A stretch of 45,263 bases of DNA from CAZLYK01 sp964563495. GTDB taxonomy: Bacteria > Acidobacteriota > Blastocatellia > RBC074. The stretch lies in NCBI GenBank assembly GCA_964563495.1, contig CAZLYK010000035.1:1-45263 (forward strand). The letters are read 5' to 3'. This document shows, one piece after another, positions 1 to 8,547 of this stretch. The translations under genes were made by a program, and so were the position numbers. The stretch's first letter is position 1, and each line of letters begins with the position of its first letter. The notes under the pieces were generated by a model, which made no database searches, was not told the DNA's origin, and worked only from the letters and a program-made list of their open reading frames with translations.

Positions 1-39
1 CCCCCTCGCCCCGTCGCCCCGTCGCCCCGTCGCCCCGTC
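1..39. repeat. 8-bp tandem repeat at left edge
   Basis: About four and a half copies of the unit CCCCGTCG, the first degenerate, followed by a C/T-rich stretch. The right edge of the window ends in the reverse complement of the same kind of sequence. This is low-complexity DNA with no coding signal. It probably marks where an assembly stopped, which is inference. Confidence 0.8.
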
Positions 40-82
40 TTCTTCTCCCCGCCTGTTTGCCATCCAAAACTGAAGTGCTACA

Positions 83-616
83 ATGCGCCCGTTTACAAGG
101 TATGATATTTCGATTTCCAACCGGACCCGATCGAACCAAGTCATGATCAGAGCGCTCAAGCATCTCGAACAAAGGGACAAGCGGGCCCTGGCCGTTTTCT
201 TCGGCATTGCCCTGCTCTGCTCCCTGTATTTCGCTTCCGGAATCCTGGTCAGTTATGTCTCGTCGCCCTCAGACGCGATTGAGATGTCGAAGGACGGGAA
301 CGGCTTCACGGTCAGCGTTTCAGGGTTGCAGACCTTTGCCGACGCCGAACAATTGAGCCAGGCCCTGCGCACCCAGCGACAGGTGATCACTCTGATCGAG
401 GCCGTCCCGCCCGATCAGGGTTACCTGGTCAAAATCGGACCCTTGGCCAGTCGCGATTCGGCGGAGATGCTCAGCTCGGAATTGCAGAATTCCGGTTACA
501 GCATGACCAGAATCGTCAAGAGCTGCGCTCCCGGCCGGGAATGTGGACCGCCCGAATCCGCGTCTCCATTGCCGGGACCCACCCAGAATCGGGATCAGAG
601 GAATTCAAGCCAGTGA
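83..616 (+). CDS. SPOR-domain membrane protein
   Basis: This 177-residue protein has one membrane segment at about residues 38-58 and a SPOR-like domain at about 72-145 with the usual two halves (GFTVSVSGLQTFADAEQLS and GYLVKIGPLASRDSAEML). SPOR domains bind peptidoglycan stripped of stem peptides, so a periplasmic envelope or division role is expected. The last 30 residues are polar and proline-rich. The start is uncertain: ATG at 83 or ATG at 143 (157 aa) both precede the membrane segment, and neither has a strong ribosome site. It ends 2 bases before the preferred lnt start, so the two are probably co-transcribed. Confidence 0.75.
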   Translation: MRPFTRYDISISNRTRSNQVMIRALKHLEQRDKRALAVFFGIALLCSLYFASGILVSYVSSPSDAIEMSKDGNGFTVSVSGLQTFADAEQLSQALRTQRQVITLIEAVPPDQGYLVKIGPLASRDSAEMLSSELQNSGYSMTRIVKSCAPGRECGPPESASPLPGPTQNRDQRNSSQ

Positions 617-618
617 AA

Positions 619-2295
619 ATGCCCCGTCTTGATCCTGCTTTCGGATCGCGTTTTTTTTCACTCCTGCCGGATCGCTGGCTCTGGCAATTGACGCTGGCCC
701 TGGCCAGCGCATTGCTGCTGATCGCCTCGTTTCCCAAATTCGAACTGAGCTACCTTGCCTGGGTAGCGATGGCACCGCTGATCTATGTGCTCGCCCAGGG
801 CGTCAGCCTGCGGCGGGCATTCTGCCTCGGATGGATATCGGGAACGACCTTCACTTTCATGGCCGAGAACTGGATCGCCCATTCGATGAGTCATTATGGT
901 GAGATGCTGACGGTTTTGGCTTACGGGATTGCCCTGCTCTTTGCCTCGGTTCTGGGTCTTTTCACGGCTATCTTTGCCGGAGCCATGTCGCGTTTGGTGG
1001 CCAGATTCGGCTGGCCGGCATTGACCTTATCGCCAGTAGTCTGGGTGGCGACTGAGTGGCTGCGCCCGCAGGTCACGGGAGTGACCTGGAACGCGCTGGG
1101 CGTTTCGCAGGCGAAATTTTACCCGATCGCGCGGTTAGCTCAGTATGGCGGCGTCTACCTGATCAGCGCTGAGATCGTCGCGTGCAGCGCTCTGCTCGTG
1201 CTTTTTTTGAGGCTCAAAGAACGGGCAGTCGGGCGGGCCGCGGCGCTGCTACTTCTCTTCGCCGGCATGGCGTTCGTGCCGACCCGGACGCAAAACCCGG
1301 TCAAGCCGCTCGAAGGCGCCGTTGTCACGATCGTCGGTGTTCAGCCCAATCTTCCACCCGACTCGTCAAATACGCCGGATTCTTTTGCGCGGGATTTGGA
1401 GAACAACGTCAGGCTGACGCGCGAGGGGCTCGATCGCGCGCCGGGCAAAACCGCGGATATAGTTGTCTGGGCCGAGTCGCCGCTGCCGCTCTTCTACGAA
1501 AATGACCCGGCTCTGCGCCAAAGGATCGATCAGCTCGCTCAAGAGTCGGGCAGCTATCTGATACTCAGCACAGTCACGCGCGAGGGGCAGAGCTATTTCA
1601 ACAGCATTGACACGATCAGACCACAGGCTGACCCCACCAACGGCGCGGCGGGCCAAAACATGAAACGCTACGATAAGAATCGCTTGGTACCGTTCGGTGA
1701 ATTTGTGCCGTGGCGACCGGTGCTCGGCAGGTTCGTCCCGCCGATCGTCGGAGATTTCACGCCGGGCCGAGAACAGGTGGTCAATCTTCTCAAGCTGGAA
1801 GCGCGCCGGGCAGCCGTCCTGAGCGGATCTGAGATCAGCCCCGATGAGGCGATCGAACGGACCACAAATTTCATCCGGGTCGGGTCTTTTATTTGTTACG
1901 AAGCCGCTTACCCCGAAATCGTCCGAGGGTTCGTGCGCAACGGAGCGACTCTGCTGGTCAACGTCTCGAACGACGCCTGGTTCGGCAATACCGCCGGTGC
2001 GCAACAGCACCTGGCCCACGCCATGATCCGAGCCATCGAAACCGATCGCGACCTGGTCCGCGTCACCAACAGTGGGATCAGCGGATTGATCACCGCCGAC
2101 GGCCGTGTCGTCGAGCCACTGCCTGTCTTCTCGGCCGGTGCACAGGTCTGGCAGGCGCAGTCCCGCCGCGGCCAAACCTATTATGTGCGTCACGGTGATT
2201 GGTTCGCTCTCGGATGCGTCATCGCGAGCCTGATCGCATTGGCCCTGACAGGTCTTCCCACCAAGTCCGTTGACAATTACAAAAGCTTGAATTAA
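619..2295 (+). CDS. lnt: Apolipoprotein N-acyltransferase
   Basis: Lnt transfers an acyl chain to the N-terminal cysteine of lipoproteins at the outer face of the inner membrane. The N-terminal half holds several hydrophobic helices and the C-terminal half is a nitrilase-type domain. The expected Glu-Lys-Cys triad is visible: Glu in VVWAESPLP (about residue 286), Lys in RYDKNRLVPFGEF (about 353) and Cys in FICYEAAYPE (about 426). About 558 aa is close to family size. The open frame extends upstream to an ATG at 541 inside the SPOR gene; I prefer ATG 619, which follows the SPOR stop by 2 bases and precedes the first membrane helix. The lipoprotein at 2884-3225 is a possible substrate. Confidence 0.95.
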   Translation: MPRLDPAFGSRFFSLLPDRWLWQLTLALASALLLIASFPKFELSYLAWVAMAPLIYVLAQGVSLRRAFCLGWISGTTFTFMAENWIAHSMSHYGEMLTVLAYGIALLFASVLGLFTAIFAGAMSRLVARFGWPALTLSPVVWVATEWLRPQVTGVTWNALGVSQAKFYPIARLAQYGGVYLISAEIVACSALLVLFLRLKERAVGRAAALLLLFAGMAFVPTRTQNPVKPLEGAVVTIVGVQPNLPPDSSNTPDSFARDLENNVRLTREGLDRAPGKTADIVVWAESPLPLFYENDPALRQRIDQLAQESGSYLILSTVTREGQSYFNSIDTIRPQADPTNGAAGQNMKRYDKNRLVPFGEFVPWRPVLGRFVPPIVGDFTPGREQVVNLLKLEARRAAVLSGSEISPDEAIERTTNFIRVGSFICYEAAYPEIVRGFVRNGATLLVNVSNDAWFGNTAGAQQHLAHAMIRAIETDRDLVRVTNSGISGLITADGRVVEPLPVFSAGAQVWQAQSRRGQTYYVRHGDWFALGCVIASLIALALTGLPTKSVDNYKSLN

Positions 2296-2424
2296 CTTCC
2301 GAGATACCGATTCATATTCAGAGTAGCGCCCATCAAGGCATCAATGACCGGCTATCCCGACTCTTTTGAGTCATTGTGATTGAAGAAGTTAACCCAGCTT
2401 ATCCGCTAACACGGAGGAGAGACT

Positions 2425-2769
2425 ATGGAAAAGGGCCTGACTTTAGCCGATAACGACGACTTTTATAAACAATTGCTGGATATGGAGGCGAAAAAAGAGG
2501 AGTATTATATTGATACAGGGGTCACGGAGGCAAAAAATCTGCCGCTCCGGCTCCTTCATCATATCGGAATCACTAAGGATGATATCGCTCACCTTCAGCA
2601 CAAAGTCGTTGAAGAGAGCGCGTGGATGCATGATTTCATCGAGCCGATGATCGTCAAATTCAATGAGATGATCGGTAAATATACCCCCGCGCGCAATTAC
2701 GAATTTACGGTCGAAGCCGAGGATTACGACACGATCAAAATTCATGGCCGTCCAAAAACCGCGGCCTGA
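2425..2769 (+). CDS. Hypothetical protein, 114 aa
   Basis: Not recognised. It is a soluble, acidic, mostly helical protein with no signal peptide, membrane segment or cysteine. A well-placed GGAGG lies 8 bases before the ATG, so it is very likely translated. A 129-base gap separates it from lnt, suggesting its own promoter, but none was clear. It ends 12 bases before a long inverted repeat shared with the convergent lipoprotein gene. Motif reading gives no enzyme signature. Confidence 0.75.
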   Translation: MEKGLTLADNDDFYKQLLDMEAKKEEYYIDTGVTEAKNLPLRLLHHIGITKDDIAHLQHKVVEESAWMHDFIEPMIVKFNEMIGKYTPARNYEFTVEAEDYDTIKIHGRPKTAA

Positions 2770-2781
2770 TCCGGATCGATA

Positions 2782-2876
2782 AAAAAATAGACAGGATTAA
2801 CAGGATGATTGCAGGATTTGACAAGATGGTCTCTTGTCAAATCCTGCAATCATCCTGTTAATCCTGTCTATTTTTT
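2782..2876. repeat. AATAGACAGGAT inverted repeat, copy 1
   Basis: Two perfectly complementary 45-base arms (2782-2826 and 2832-2876) around a 5-base loop. The left arm begins with six A and the right arm ends with six T, so it would act as a strong intrinsic terminator in either direction. It fills the junction between the convergent genes ending at 2769 and 2884. Within the arm the pentamer AGGAT or AAGAT recurs every 9-11 bases. Confidence 0.95.
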
Positions 2877-2883
2877 ATCCTGA

Positions 2884-3225
2884 CTATCTGACCTTGCGAT
2901 CGGTCTCTTCAAGAGCGCTACCGAAACTACGGCCGCCCCATTTAACTCCATCGATATATCGTCCGACGGCGCCGACGCGCGCACCTTTGGCCGGGACACC
3001 GCGCCGGGTGATAACCCAGATCTTGCCGGTTTCGTCATCCAGTTCATAGGCGCCCTGGCCGAGGGCGCCGAAACTGTTGGTAACCGTCCCGACGAGCAAC
3101 ACTTCCTTACCGCGGTAACGAGCCGGATCTCCGGTCACCCTCCCGATGGTCGTCTCCTGGGGACAAGCCACAAGCAGAAGGGTCGAGGCGAGAAAAACCG
3201 TGGGAGCCAGAATTCGAATCTTCAT
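2884..3225 (-). CDS. Small OB-fold-like lipoprotein
   Basis: This 113-residue protein begins with a type II signal peptide. The lipobox is LLLVAC, with Cys21 as the lipidation site. The mature part (RGKEVLLVGTVTNSF, AYELDDETGKIWVIT, VGAVGRYIDG) resembles the small OB-fold domains of bacterial envelope proteins; the fold assignment is by pattern only. A GGAGG lies 8 bases before the ATG. Function is unknown. It is divergent from thiE and convergent with the hypothetical at 2425-2769. Confidence 0.8.
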   Translation of the reverse strand: MKIRILAPTVFLASTLLLVACPQETTIGRVTGDPARYRGKEVLLVGTVTNSFGALGQGAYELDDETGKIWVITRRGVPAKGARVGAVGRYIDGVKWGGRSFGSALEETDRKVR

Positions 3226-3344
3226 CTACATTCCTCCATCTCAGTCAGTTACGGGGCGGCGCGCATTATATCTCAGACGGCAGCTTCGCGCCGCGAATTT
3301 TTAACCTCTTCCCCGCTCGACTCGAATCGTGGATAATCCCGCTT

Positions 3345-3992
3345 ATGCTGAACTTGCCGAGGCTTTATCCGATCACAGACCGCCAGTTATCGAACTGCAC
3401 CCACGAAGAGATCGTGGAGATGATGCTTGCGGGGGGCGCAAAGATGATCCAGTTGCGCGATAAAGACGCGAGCGCGCGTGAGATGCTCGATTCGGCGCGT
3501 GCGTGTCTGAAGCTGACCAGAGCCGCCGGCGCGAGGCTGATTATCAATGACCGGGTCGATGTGGCATTGACCTCCGATGCCGATGGCGTGCATTTGGGGC
3601 AGGAAGACCTGGCGGTCGAGGAAGCGCGGGAGATCCTGGGCGAAAAGAAAATGATCGGCGTCTCGACACACAACCTCGACCAGCTTCGCGCCGCGCTAGA
3701 GACGTCTGCCGATTACGTCGCCGTCGGACCGGTCTACCCGACCAGGACCAAGGAGAACCCTGATCCGGTCGCCGGGTTGGAGCTGGTCCGCGAAGCGAGG
3801 AAGCTGGCCGATCGACCGATCGTCGCCATCGGCGGCATCGATCACCAACGCGCCGGGGAGGTGATGGCAGCGGGTGCTGATACGATCGCCGCCATCTCGG
3901 CGTTATATCCCTGGCCGGACGTCCTGGATCTGGCGAGTAAACCGGATATCACCGGCAGCGTGAGGAAATTCATAGAGATTTTATCCGACTGA
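3345..3992 (+). CDS. thiE: Thiamine-phosphate synthase
   Basis: ThiE condenses hydroxymethylpyrimidine diphosphate with the thiazole phosphate to give thiamine phosphate. The 215 residues match family length, with the TIM-barrel motifs in order: MIQLRDKD (pyrophosphate/Mg region), INDRVDVAL, DGVHLGQED, GPVYPTRTKEN and IVAIGGI. It is followed after 11 bases by a GlcD-like oxidase and the two are probably co-transcribed. The thiazole synthase gene thiG is 24 kb away, so the thiamine genes are scattered. No TPP riboswitch was recognised in the 119 bases upstream. Confidence 0.95.
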   Translation: MLNLPRLYPITDRQLSNCTHEEIVEMMLAGGAKMIQLRDKDASAREMLDSARACLKLTRAAGARLIINDRVDVALTSDADGVHLGQEDLAVEEAREILGEKKMIGVSTHNLDQLRAALETSADYVAVGPVYPTRTKENPDPVAGLELVREARKLADRPIVAIGGIDHQRAGEVMAAGADTIAAISALYPWPDVLDLASKPDITGSVRKFIEILSD

Positions 3993-4003
3993 GCTCGTTC
4001 ACT

Positions 4004-5434
4004 ATGATCAGTACTGAAATCATCCAACAACTCGCCTCGATCGTCGGGGCGGAGCACGTCACTACGGCGAAAGAAGCAATCATCGAAAACTCGCAGGACG
4101 CGCTCAAACAGGTCTTTTGCGCAGAGGCCGTCGTCTTCCCCGGTACGGCTGAGGAGATCGCGGCGATGATCAAGCTGGCGAATGAGCGCCGGTTCTACGT
4201 CACGGTACGCGGAGGCGGGGTCGGTTACACAGGCGGAGCAGTCCCGGTGCGCGGCGGAGTCGTGCTCTGCACCAATCGCCTGAACCGGATTCTGGAGATC
4301 AACCAGGCCGATCTGGTCGCCGTGGTCGAGCCCGGCGTGACCAATTACCAACTGCAACAGGCAGTCGAAGCGCTCGGGCTGTTCTATCCGCCGGACCCGT
4401 CGAGCTGGAAGGAATCGTTCATTGGGGGAAACATCGCGCTCAATGCCGGCGGGCCGCGCTGCGTAAAATACGGAAACACCAAACAGTTCGTCTTGGGGCT
4501 GGATTTCGTCACGCCAACCGGCGAGATCATCAAAGCCGGTGCGCGCACGCCGAAAAATGCTACCGGGTTTCATCTGGAAAGCCTGCTCGTCGGAAGCGAA
4601 GGCATGCTCGGTGTGATCACGCGATGCATTCTGCGGCTGCTGCCAAAACCTGAATCTCGCCGGACCGCTCTGGCCATCTTTGAATCTCCACAGGACGCGT
4701 GCAACTGCGTCGCCGATTTTACCAACTCGGGCATTATTCCGGTCGCTCTGGAATTATTGGATCGGACCTCGATCAATGCGATCGAGAATTATCAGCCGTC
4801 GGGGATGCCGCGGGAGGCCGGGGCTTTGCTGATCATCGAGGTCGATGGATTGAAGGAGTCGGTCGAGCGCGAGTCCCAAATCGTCGGTGAGATGTGTGAG
4901 AAGCATCGCGCGATCCAATTCCGTCAAGCGGGTGACGACGCGGAAGCCGACGCAATCTGGGAAGTCCGCCGCAAGATGTCGCCGGCCGTCGCCCGCACCG
5001 GCGCGATCAAACTCAACCACGATGCCGTGGTCCCCCGCTCGCGCATCCCGGAAATGCTCGAATTTTTGGAAGAGCTGAGCCGGCGCTCGGGCTTTTTGAT
5101 CCCTACCTTCGGACACGCCGGCGACGGCAATCTTCACGTCAACGTCATGCTCCAGAACAGCCAGGAAGAGACGCGCAGGCGCGGCGCCGAGACGGTCAGG
5201 GAAGTCTTCGAGAAGGCCGTCGCTCTCGGCGGAACGATCTCGGGCGAACACGGAATAGGATACGCCAAAGCGCCCTTCCTGGGGATCGCCCTGAGCGAGC
5301 CGACGATCGAGCTCATGAAGAAGATCAAACAGGCGCTCGATCCAAACGGCATCCTCAACCCGGGCAAATTATTCGAAAGCCCGCTCGAGGCTCACCAGGT
5401 CGGATTTATCAACAGCGATCAGGCTTGCTGTTAA
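4004..5434 (+). CDS. glcD: FAD-linked oxidase, GlcD/lactate dehydrogenase type
   Basis: This 476-residue flavoprotein belongs to the glycolate oxidase GlcD / D-lactate dehydrogenase family. The N-terminal FAD-binding PCMH domain shows VRGGGVGYTGGAVPV, GGNIALNAGGPRC and GSEGMLGVIT. The C-terminal substrate domain shows FGHAGDGNLHVNVM and GGTISGEHGIGYAK, and the end LDPNGILNPGKLF is typical. GlcE and GlcF partners are not nearby, so the substrate (glycolate, D-lactate or another 2-hydroxyacid) is open. Its TAA stop (5432-5434) overlaps the first bases of a long inverted repeat. Confidence 0.9.
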   Translation: MISTEIIQQLASIVGAEHVTTAKEAIIENSQDALKQVFCAEAVVFPGTAEEIAAMIKLANERRFYVTVRGGGVGYTGGAVPVRGGVVLCTNRLNRILEINQADLVAVVEPGVTNYQLQQAVEALGLFYPPDPSSWKESFIGGNIALNAGGPRCVKYGNTKQFVLGLDFVTPTGEIIKAGARTPKNATGFHLESLLVGSEGMLGVITRCILRLLPKPESRRTALAIFESPQDACNCVADFTNSGIIPVALELLDRTSINAIENYQPSGMPREAGALLIIEVDGLKESVERESQIVGEMCEKHRAIQFRQAGDDAEADAIWEVRRKMSPAVARTGAIKLNHDAVVPRSRIPEMLEFLEELSRRSGFLIPTFGHAGDGNLHVNVMLQNSQEETRRRGAETVREVFEKAVALGGTISGEHGIGYAKAPFLGIALSEPTIELMKKIKQALDPNGILNPGKLFESPLEAHQVGFINSDQACC

Positions 5435-5519
5435 ATAGACAGGATGAACAAGATTGATTGAGGATTGACAGGACTTTATCCTGTCAATCCTCAATCAATC
5501 TTGTTCATCCTGTCTATTT
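5433..5519. repeat. AATAGACAGGAT inverted repeat, copy 2
   Basis: Two perfect 41-base arms (5433-5473 and 5479-5519) around a 5-base loop. It lies between the convergent glcD-like gene and pyrC and touches both stop codons. The inner arm sequence differs from copy 1, but both arms changed together. It probably works as a bidirectional terminator. Confidence 0.95.
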
Positions 5520-5523
5520 TTCT

Positions 5524-6810
5524 TCACCCCGGCGAGATGATTTTGCCGCCGACGATCGTCGCCACGACCGCCCCTTTCAGTTCCCATCCGTGGTAAGGCG
5601 TGTTACGGCTCTTCGATTGGAATTTACCCGCATCGATTTTGACCGTTTTTTCCGGATCAAAGATCGTCAGATCAGCAATCGCGCCGACCCTCAAAGTGCC
5701 GCCGGCGAGCCGGAAGATAATCGCCGGATTGGACGAGAGCAGCTCGACCATTCGCGCCATGGTGATCACACCGCGATGCACCAGCCGGTCCAGAGTCAGT
5801 GGGATCACCGTTTCCAGCCCGATGATGCCGTTCGGGGCTTTGTCGAATTCGAGCATCTTCTCATTGGCGTGATGCGGCGCATGGTCGGTCGCGATCGCGT
5901 CGATTGTGCCGTCGCGCAACCCCTCGATCACCGCCTCAAGATCGACCTCTGAGCGCAGTGGGGGCGCCATTTTGGTGTTCGTGTCATAGCGGCGATGGTA
6001 GACCTCGGCGTCGGTCAGGGTGAAATGATGAGGCGTCACCTCGCAAGTCACCGGCAAACCTCTATTTTTTGCCTGTCGCACGAAATCGACCGACCTGGCG
6101 GTCGAGATGTGAGCGATGTGGACGCGCGCGCCGGTCAGCTCGGCCAACTGGATATCGCGCGAAACCTGCAGGTCCTCGGCCGCGCCGCTCAAGCCTTTGA
6201 GTCCGAGCAGAGCCGAGTATTCACCCTCATGCATGGCCCACTCCTGAGCCAGACAGCATTCCTCACAATGATCGACGACGGGGAGATCGAAATCGCGGGC
6301 GTATTCCATGGCCCTGCGCATCAACCCGGCGTCGCAGACCGGCCTCCCGTCATCGCTGATCGCGACGATGCCGGCCCGCTTCATTTCGCCGATCTCGGCC
6401 AGCTCTTTGCCTTTTGATCCATGAGTGATTGCTCCGATCGGGTAGACGCGGGCGAGCGCCGCGGCGCGGCCTTTTTCGACGATGAAATCAGTGACCGAGG
6501 AATTGTCATTGACCGGATTGGTGTTCGGCATGCAGCAGACGGCCGTAAAACCGCCTGCAATCGCCGAGCGCGCGCCCGTCTCAATTGTCTCTTTGTATTC
6601 AAAACCCGGTTCGCGCAGGTGGACGTGGAGGTCGATAAATCCCGGCACAACGATCAACCCGGCGGCGTCGAGGATCTCGACCTCCTCAACTTCGATCTTT
6701 TCGTCGATCGCAGCGACGCGACCCTGACTGATGAGCAGATCACGCCGGCCCTCGAGCGCCTGGCTCGGATCGATGATCGTGCCGTTGCGAATCAGTAATG
6801 ATGATGGCAT
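5524..6810 (-). CDS. pyrC: Dihydroorotase
   Basis: PyrC cyclises N-carbamoyl-L-aspartate to dihydroorotate, step 3 of UMP synthesis. The 428 residues fit the class I enzyme. The metal-binding HxH lies in DLHVHLREPG, followed by the GGFTAVCCMPNTNP segment; the third-domain signature ATDHAPHH and the following GIIGLET are intact, so it should be active rather than a PyrC-like pseudo-subunit. It is the last gene of the minus-strand run pyrR-pyrB-pyrC, 170 bases after pyrB. That gap contains a GC-rich hairpin repeat. Confidence 0.96.
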   Translation of the reverse strand: MPSSLLIRNGTIIDPSQALEGRRDLLISQGRVAAIDEKIEVEEVEILDAAGLIVVPGFIDLHVHLREPGFEYKETIETGARSAIAGGFTAVCCMPNTNPVNDNSSVTDFIVEKGRAAALARVYPIGAITHGSKGKELAEIGEMKRAGIVAISDDGRPVCDAGLMRRAMEYARDFDLPVVDHCEECCLAQEWAMHEGEYSALLGLKGLSGAAEDLQVSRDIQLAELTGARVHIAHISTARSVDFVRQAKNRGLPVTCEVTPHHFTLTDAEVYHRRYDTNTKMAPPLRSEVDLEAVIEGLRDGTIDAIATDHAPHHANEKMLEFDKAPNGIIGLETVIPLTLDRLVHRGVITMARMVELLSSNPAIIFRLAGGTLRVGAIADLTIFDPEKTVKIDAGKFQSKSRNTPYHGWELKGAVVATIVGGKIISPG

Positions 6811-6839
6811 ATCAAATCTTTGGGACGGCTCCTCGGAAA

Positions 6840-6928
6840 AGCCTGGGAACGCGGGTGTCCCGCCCGCATGTCCCGGCGAAGAAAGTGATCATCGACCCAT
6901 GCGGGCGGGACGCCCGCGTTCCCAGGCT
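6840..6928. repeat. GC-rich palindromic repeat between pyrB and pyrC
   Basis: Inverted arms of 31 bases (6840-6870 and 6898-6928) with one mismatch and a 27-base loop. The arm reads GCCTGGGAACGCGGGY followed by GTCCCGCCCGC. It is unlike the AATAGACAGGAT family. It lies inside the pyr run, so the transcript would contain a very stable hairpin between pyrB and pyrC. Confidence 0.85.
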
Positions 6929-6980
6929 AGGCTTTTCATTCTTTTCAGGGCGTCGCGTCATGGAGAATCCTTCAACCCTT

Positions 6981-7919
6981 CTATTCACCGCCGGCCAGCA
7001 AATACAGGACGGCCATGCGGACGGCGACGCCGTTCTCGACCTGGTCGAGGATCAGTGAAAATGAGCCATCGACGACATCCGAATCGATCTCGACCCCACG
7101 ATTGACCGGGCCGGGATGCAGGACGATCGCGTCCGGCTTGGCCAGTTCGAGCCGGCGACGGTTCAACCCGTAGTATATCGAATACTCGCGCAGGCTGGGG
7201 AAGAATCCGCCGGCCTGTCGCTCGAGCTGTATCCGCAGCATCATGACGACATCGGCGCCGCTGATCGCCTGATCGATGCTGGCGGCAAACGAGATCGAGC
7301 CCTGGTTGTGAGCGATCAGTTTCTCCAGCCCGAACGGCATGAGCGTGCGCGGTCCGGCGAAGACTACGTCCGCGCCGAGCTTCGTCAGCAGATGAGCATT
7401 TGAACGCGCGACACGACTGTGCAGGACATCCCCGATGATCGCGACTTTCAATCCGCCGATGCGGCTTTTGCGCTGACGCATGGTCAGGGCGTCGAGCAGC
7501 GCCTGGGTCGGATGCTCGTGAGCACCGTCGCCCGCATTGATGACCGCGGCTTTGACGATCTGCGCGATCCGGTGCGGCGCCCCCGATGAAGAGTGGCGGA
7601 TGACAATCGCGTCGGGAGCCATCGCCTGCAAGTTTAAAGCGGTGTCGATCAGCGTCTCCCCCTTGACCACGCTTGAGGTCGAGGCCGAGATGTTGACGGC
7701 ATCGGCCGATAGGCGCTTGGCGGCGATCTCAAAGCTCGTCCGCGTCCGCGTCGACGCTTCAAAAAAAAGATTGATGACGGTTTTACCACGCAACGTCGGG
7801 ACTTTTTTTATCCGCCTGGTATTAACGTCGCGAAAGGTCTCGGCGGTATCGAGGATCAGATTGATCTCCTCAACTGAGAGGTCGGCGATTCCAAGAAGGT
7901 CTTTGCTATAAAGAGGCAT
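6981..7919 (-). CDS. pyrB: Aspartate carbamoyltransferase catalytic subunit
   Basis: PyrB joins carbamoyl phosphate and aspartate. The 312 residues are family-typical. The carbamoyl-phosphate loop is STRTRTSFEIA; the catalytic region includes SSVVKGETL and HPTQALLDAL; the aspartate-binding end has HPGPVNRGVEID. No regulatory subunit pyrI is nearby, in line with pyrR-type control. It starts 7 bases after the pyrR stop, so the two are in one operon. Confidence 0.97.
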   Translation of the reverse strand: MPLYSKDLLGIADLSVEEINLILDTAETFRDVNTRRIKKVPTLRGKTVINLFFEASTRTRTSFEIAAKRLSADAVNISASTSSVVKGETLIDTALNLQAMAPDAIVIRHSSSGAPHRIAQIVKAAVINAGDGAHEHPTQALLDALTMRQRKSRIGGLKVAIIGDVLHSRVARSNAHLLTKLGADVVFAGPRTLMPFGLEKLIAHNQGSISFAASIDQAISGADVVMMLRIQLERQAGGFFPSLREYSIYYGLNRRRLELAKPDAIVLHPGPVNRGVEIDSDVVDGSFSLILDQVENGVAVRMAVLYLLAGGE

Positions 7920-7926
7920 TCTGCAA

Positions 7927-8472
7927 TCACTTTTGTTCTACGATCAAAACCTGCTCTTTCTCATCGAACTCCGGCAACATAACTTTGACGATCTCCTGGT
8001 CGGTCGTTGTCACATACTTGCCGACGTAATCGGCCTGAATCGGCAGTTCACGCCAGCCGCGATCGATCATGACCGCGAGCTGCACCCTGCGCGGGCGGCC
8101 GAAATCGATCAGTTCGTCGAGCGCCGCGCGCACCGTCCGGCCGGTATAAAGCACATCGTCTACCAGGATAATGGTCTTGCCCGTGATATTTATCGGCAAT
8201 TCGGTATTGTGGACCACCGGGCGCTCGCCGACCGTGCTCAGATCATCGCGGTAGAGAGTGATGTCGAGGGCGCCGGTGAGGACCTTGACCTGATCCGTTT
8301 CATTGATCTTCGCGGCCAGGCGCTCAGCCAGCGGCACACCCCGGCGACGTATGCCGACCAGCAAAACATTCGACAAATCAGGATTATTTTCGACGATCTG
8401 CGAAGCCATCCGCGCCAGCACGCGGTTCATATCGCCCGAAGTCATGATGCAGGCTTTCTCGACAAAGTCCAT
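7927..8472 (-). CDS. pyrR: PyrR regulator / uracil phosphoribosyltransferase
   Basis: PyrR is a bifunctional protein: an RNA-binding regulator of pyr operons and a weak uracil phosphoribosyltransferase. The 181 residues contain the PRPP-binding motif ILVDDVLYTGRTVRAAL and the flanking VGIRRRGVPLAERLA region. The start at 8472 has GGGGTG 6 bases upstream in the gene's sense; internal Met codons at residues 10 and 15 are alternatives. As first gene of pyrR-pyrB-pyrC it probably controls the operon. I could not identify a PyrR-binding attenuator in the short upstream gap. Confidence 0.95.
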   Translation of the reverse strand: MDFVEKACIMTSGDMNRVLARMASQIVENNPDLSNVLLVGIRRRGVPLAERLAAKINETDQVKVLTGALDITLYRDDLSTVGERPVVHNTELPINITGKTIILVDDVLYTGRTVRAALDELIDFGRPRRVQLAVMIDRGWRELPIQADYVGKYVTTTDQEIVKVMLPEFDEKEQVLIVEQK

Positions 8473-8519
8473 TTTGCACCCCGGTCTGTCATCTCAACGT
8501 CTTGTCTTACTTTGGCCAA

Positions 8520-8547
8520 TGATCGATAAAAAATATAACATCGATCA
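8520..8547. promoter_or_regulatory. 8-bp inverted repeat with AT-rich centre before pyrR
   Basis: TGATCGAT and ATCGATCA flank 12 A/T-rich bases, and the right half overlaps the stop codon of the DUF1499 gene. In the minus sense the centre contains TATATT, a possible -10 for pyrR, but no good -35 precedes it. It could be an operator, a promoter or a weak terminator; the role is inference. Confidence 0.35.

Noticed and set aside
541..618. lnt start at ATG 541
   Set aside because: It would overlap most of the SPOR 3' end; ATG 619 directly after the SPOR stop fits better.
2834..3049. 71-aa frame starting in the inverted repeat
   Set aside because: It begins in repeat copy 1 and runs antisense to the lipoprotein gene; similar false starts arise at other copies, for example 33285-33548.
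3265..3270. TATAAT on minus before the lipoprotein gene
   Set aside because: A good -10 by itself, but no -35 or extended -10 is present at the right distance.
3226..3344. TPP riboswitch before thiE
   Set aside because: The 119-base gap lacks the conserved thi-box core (CTGAGA and the downstream partner).
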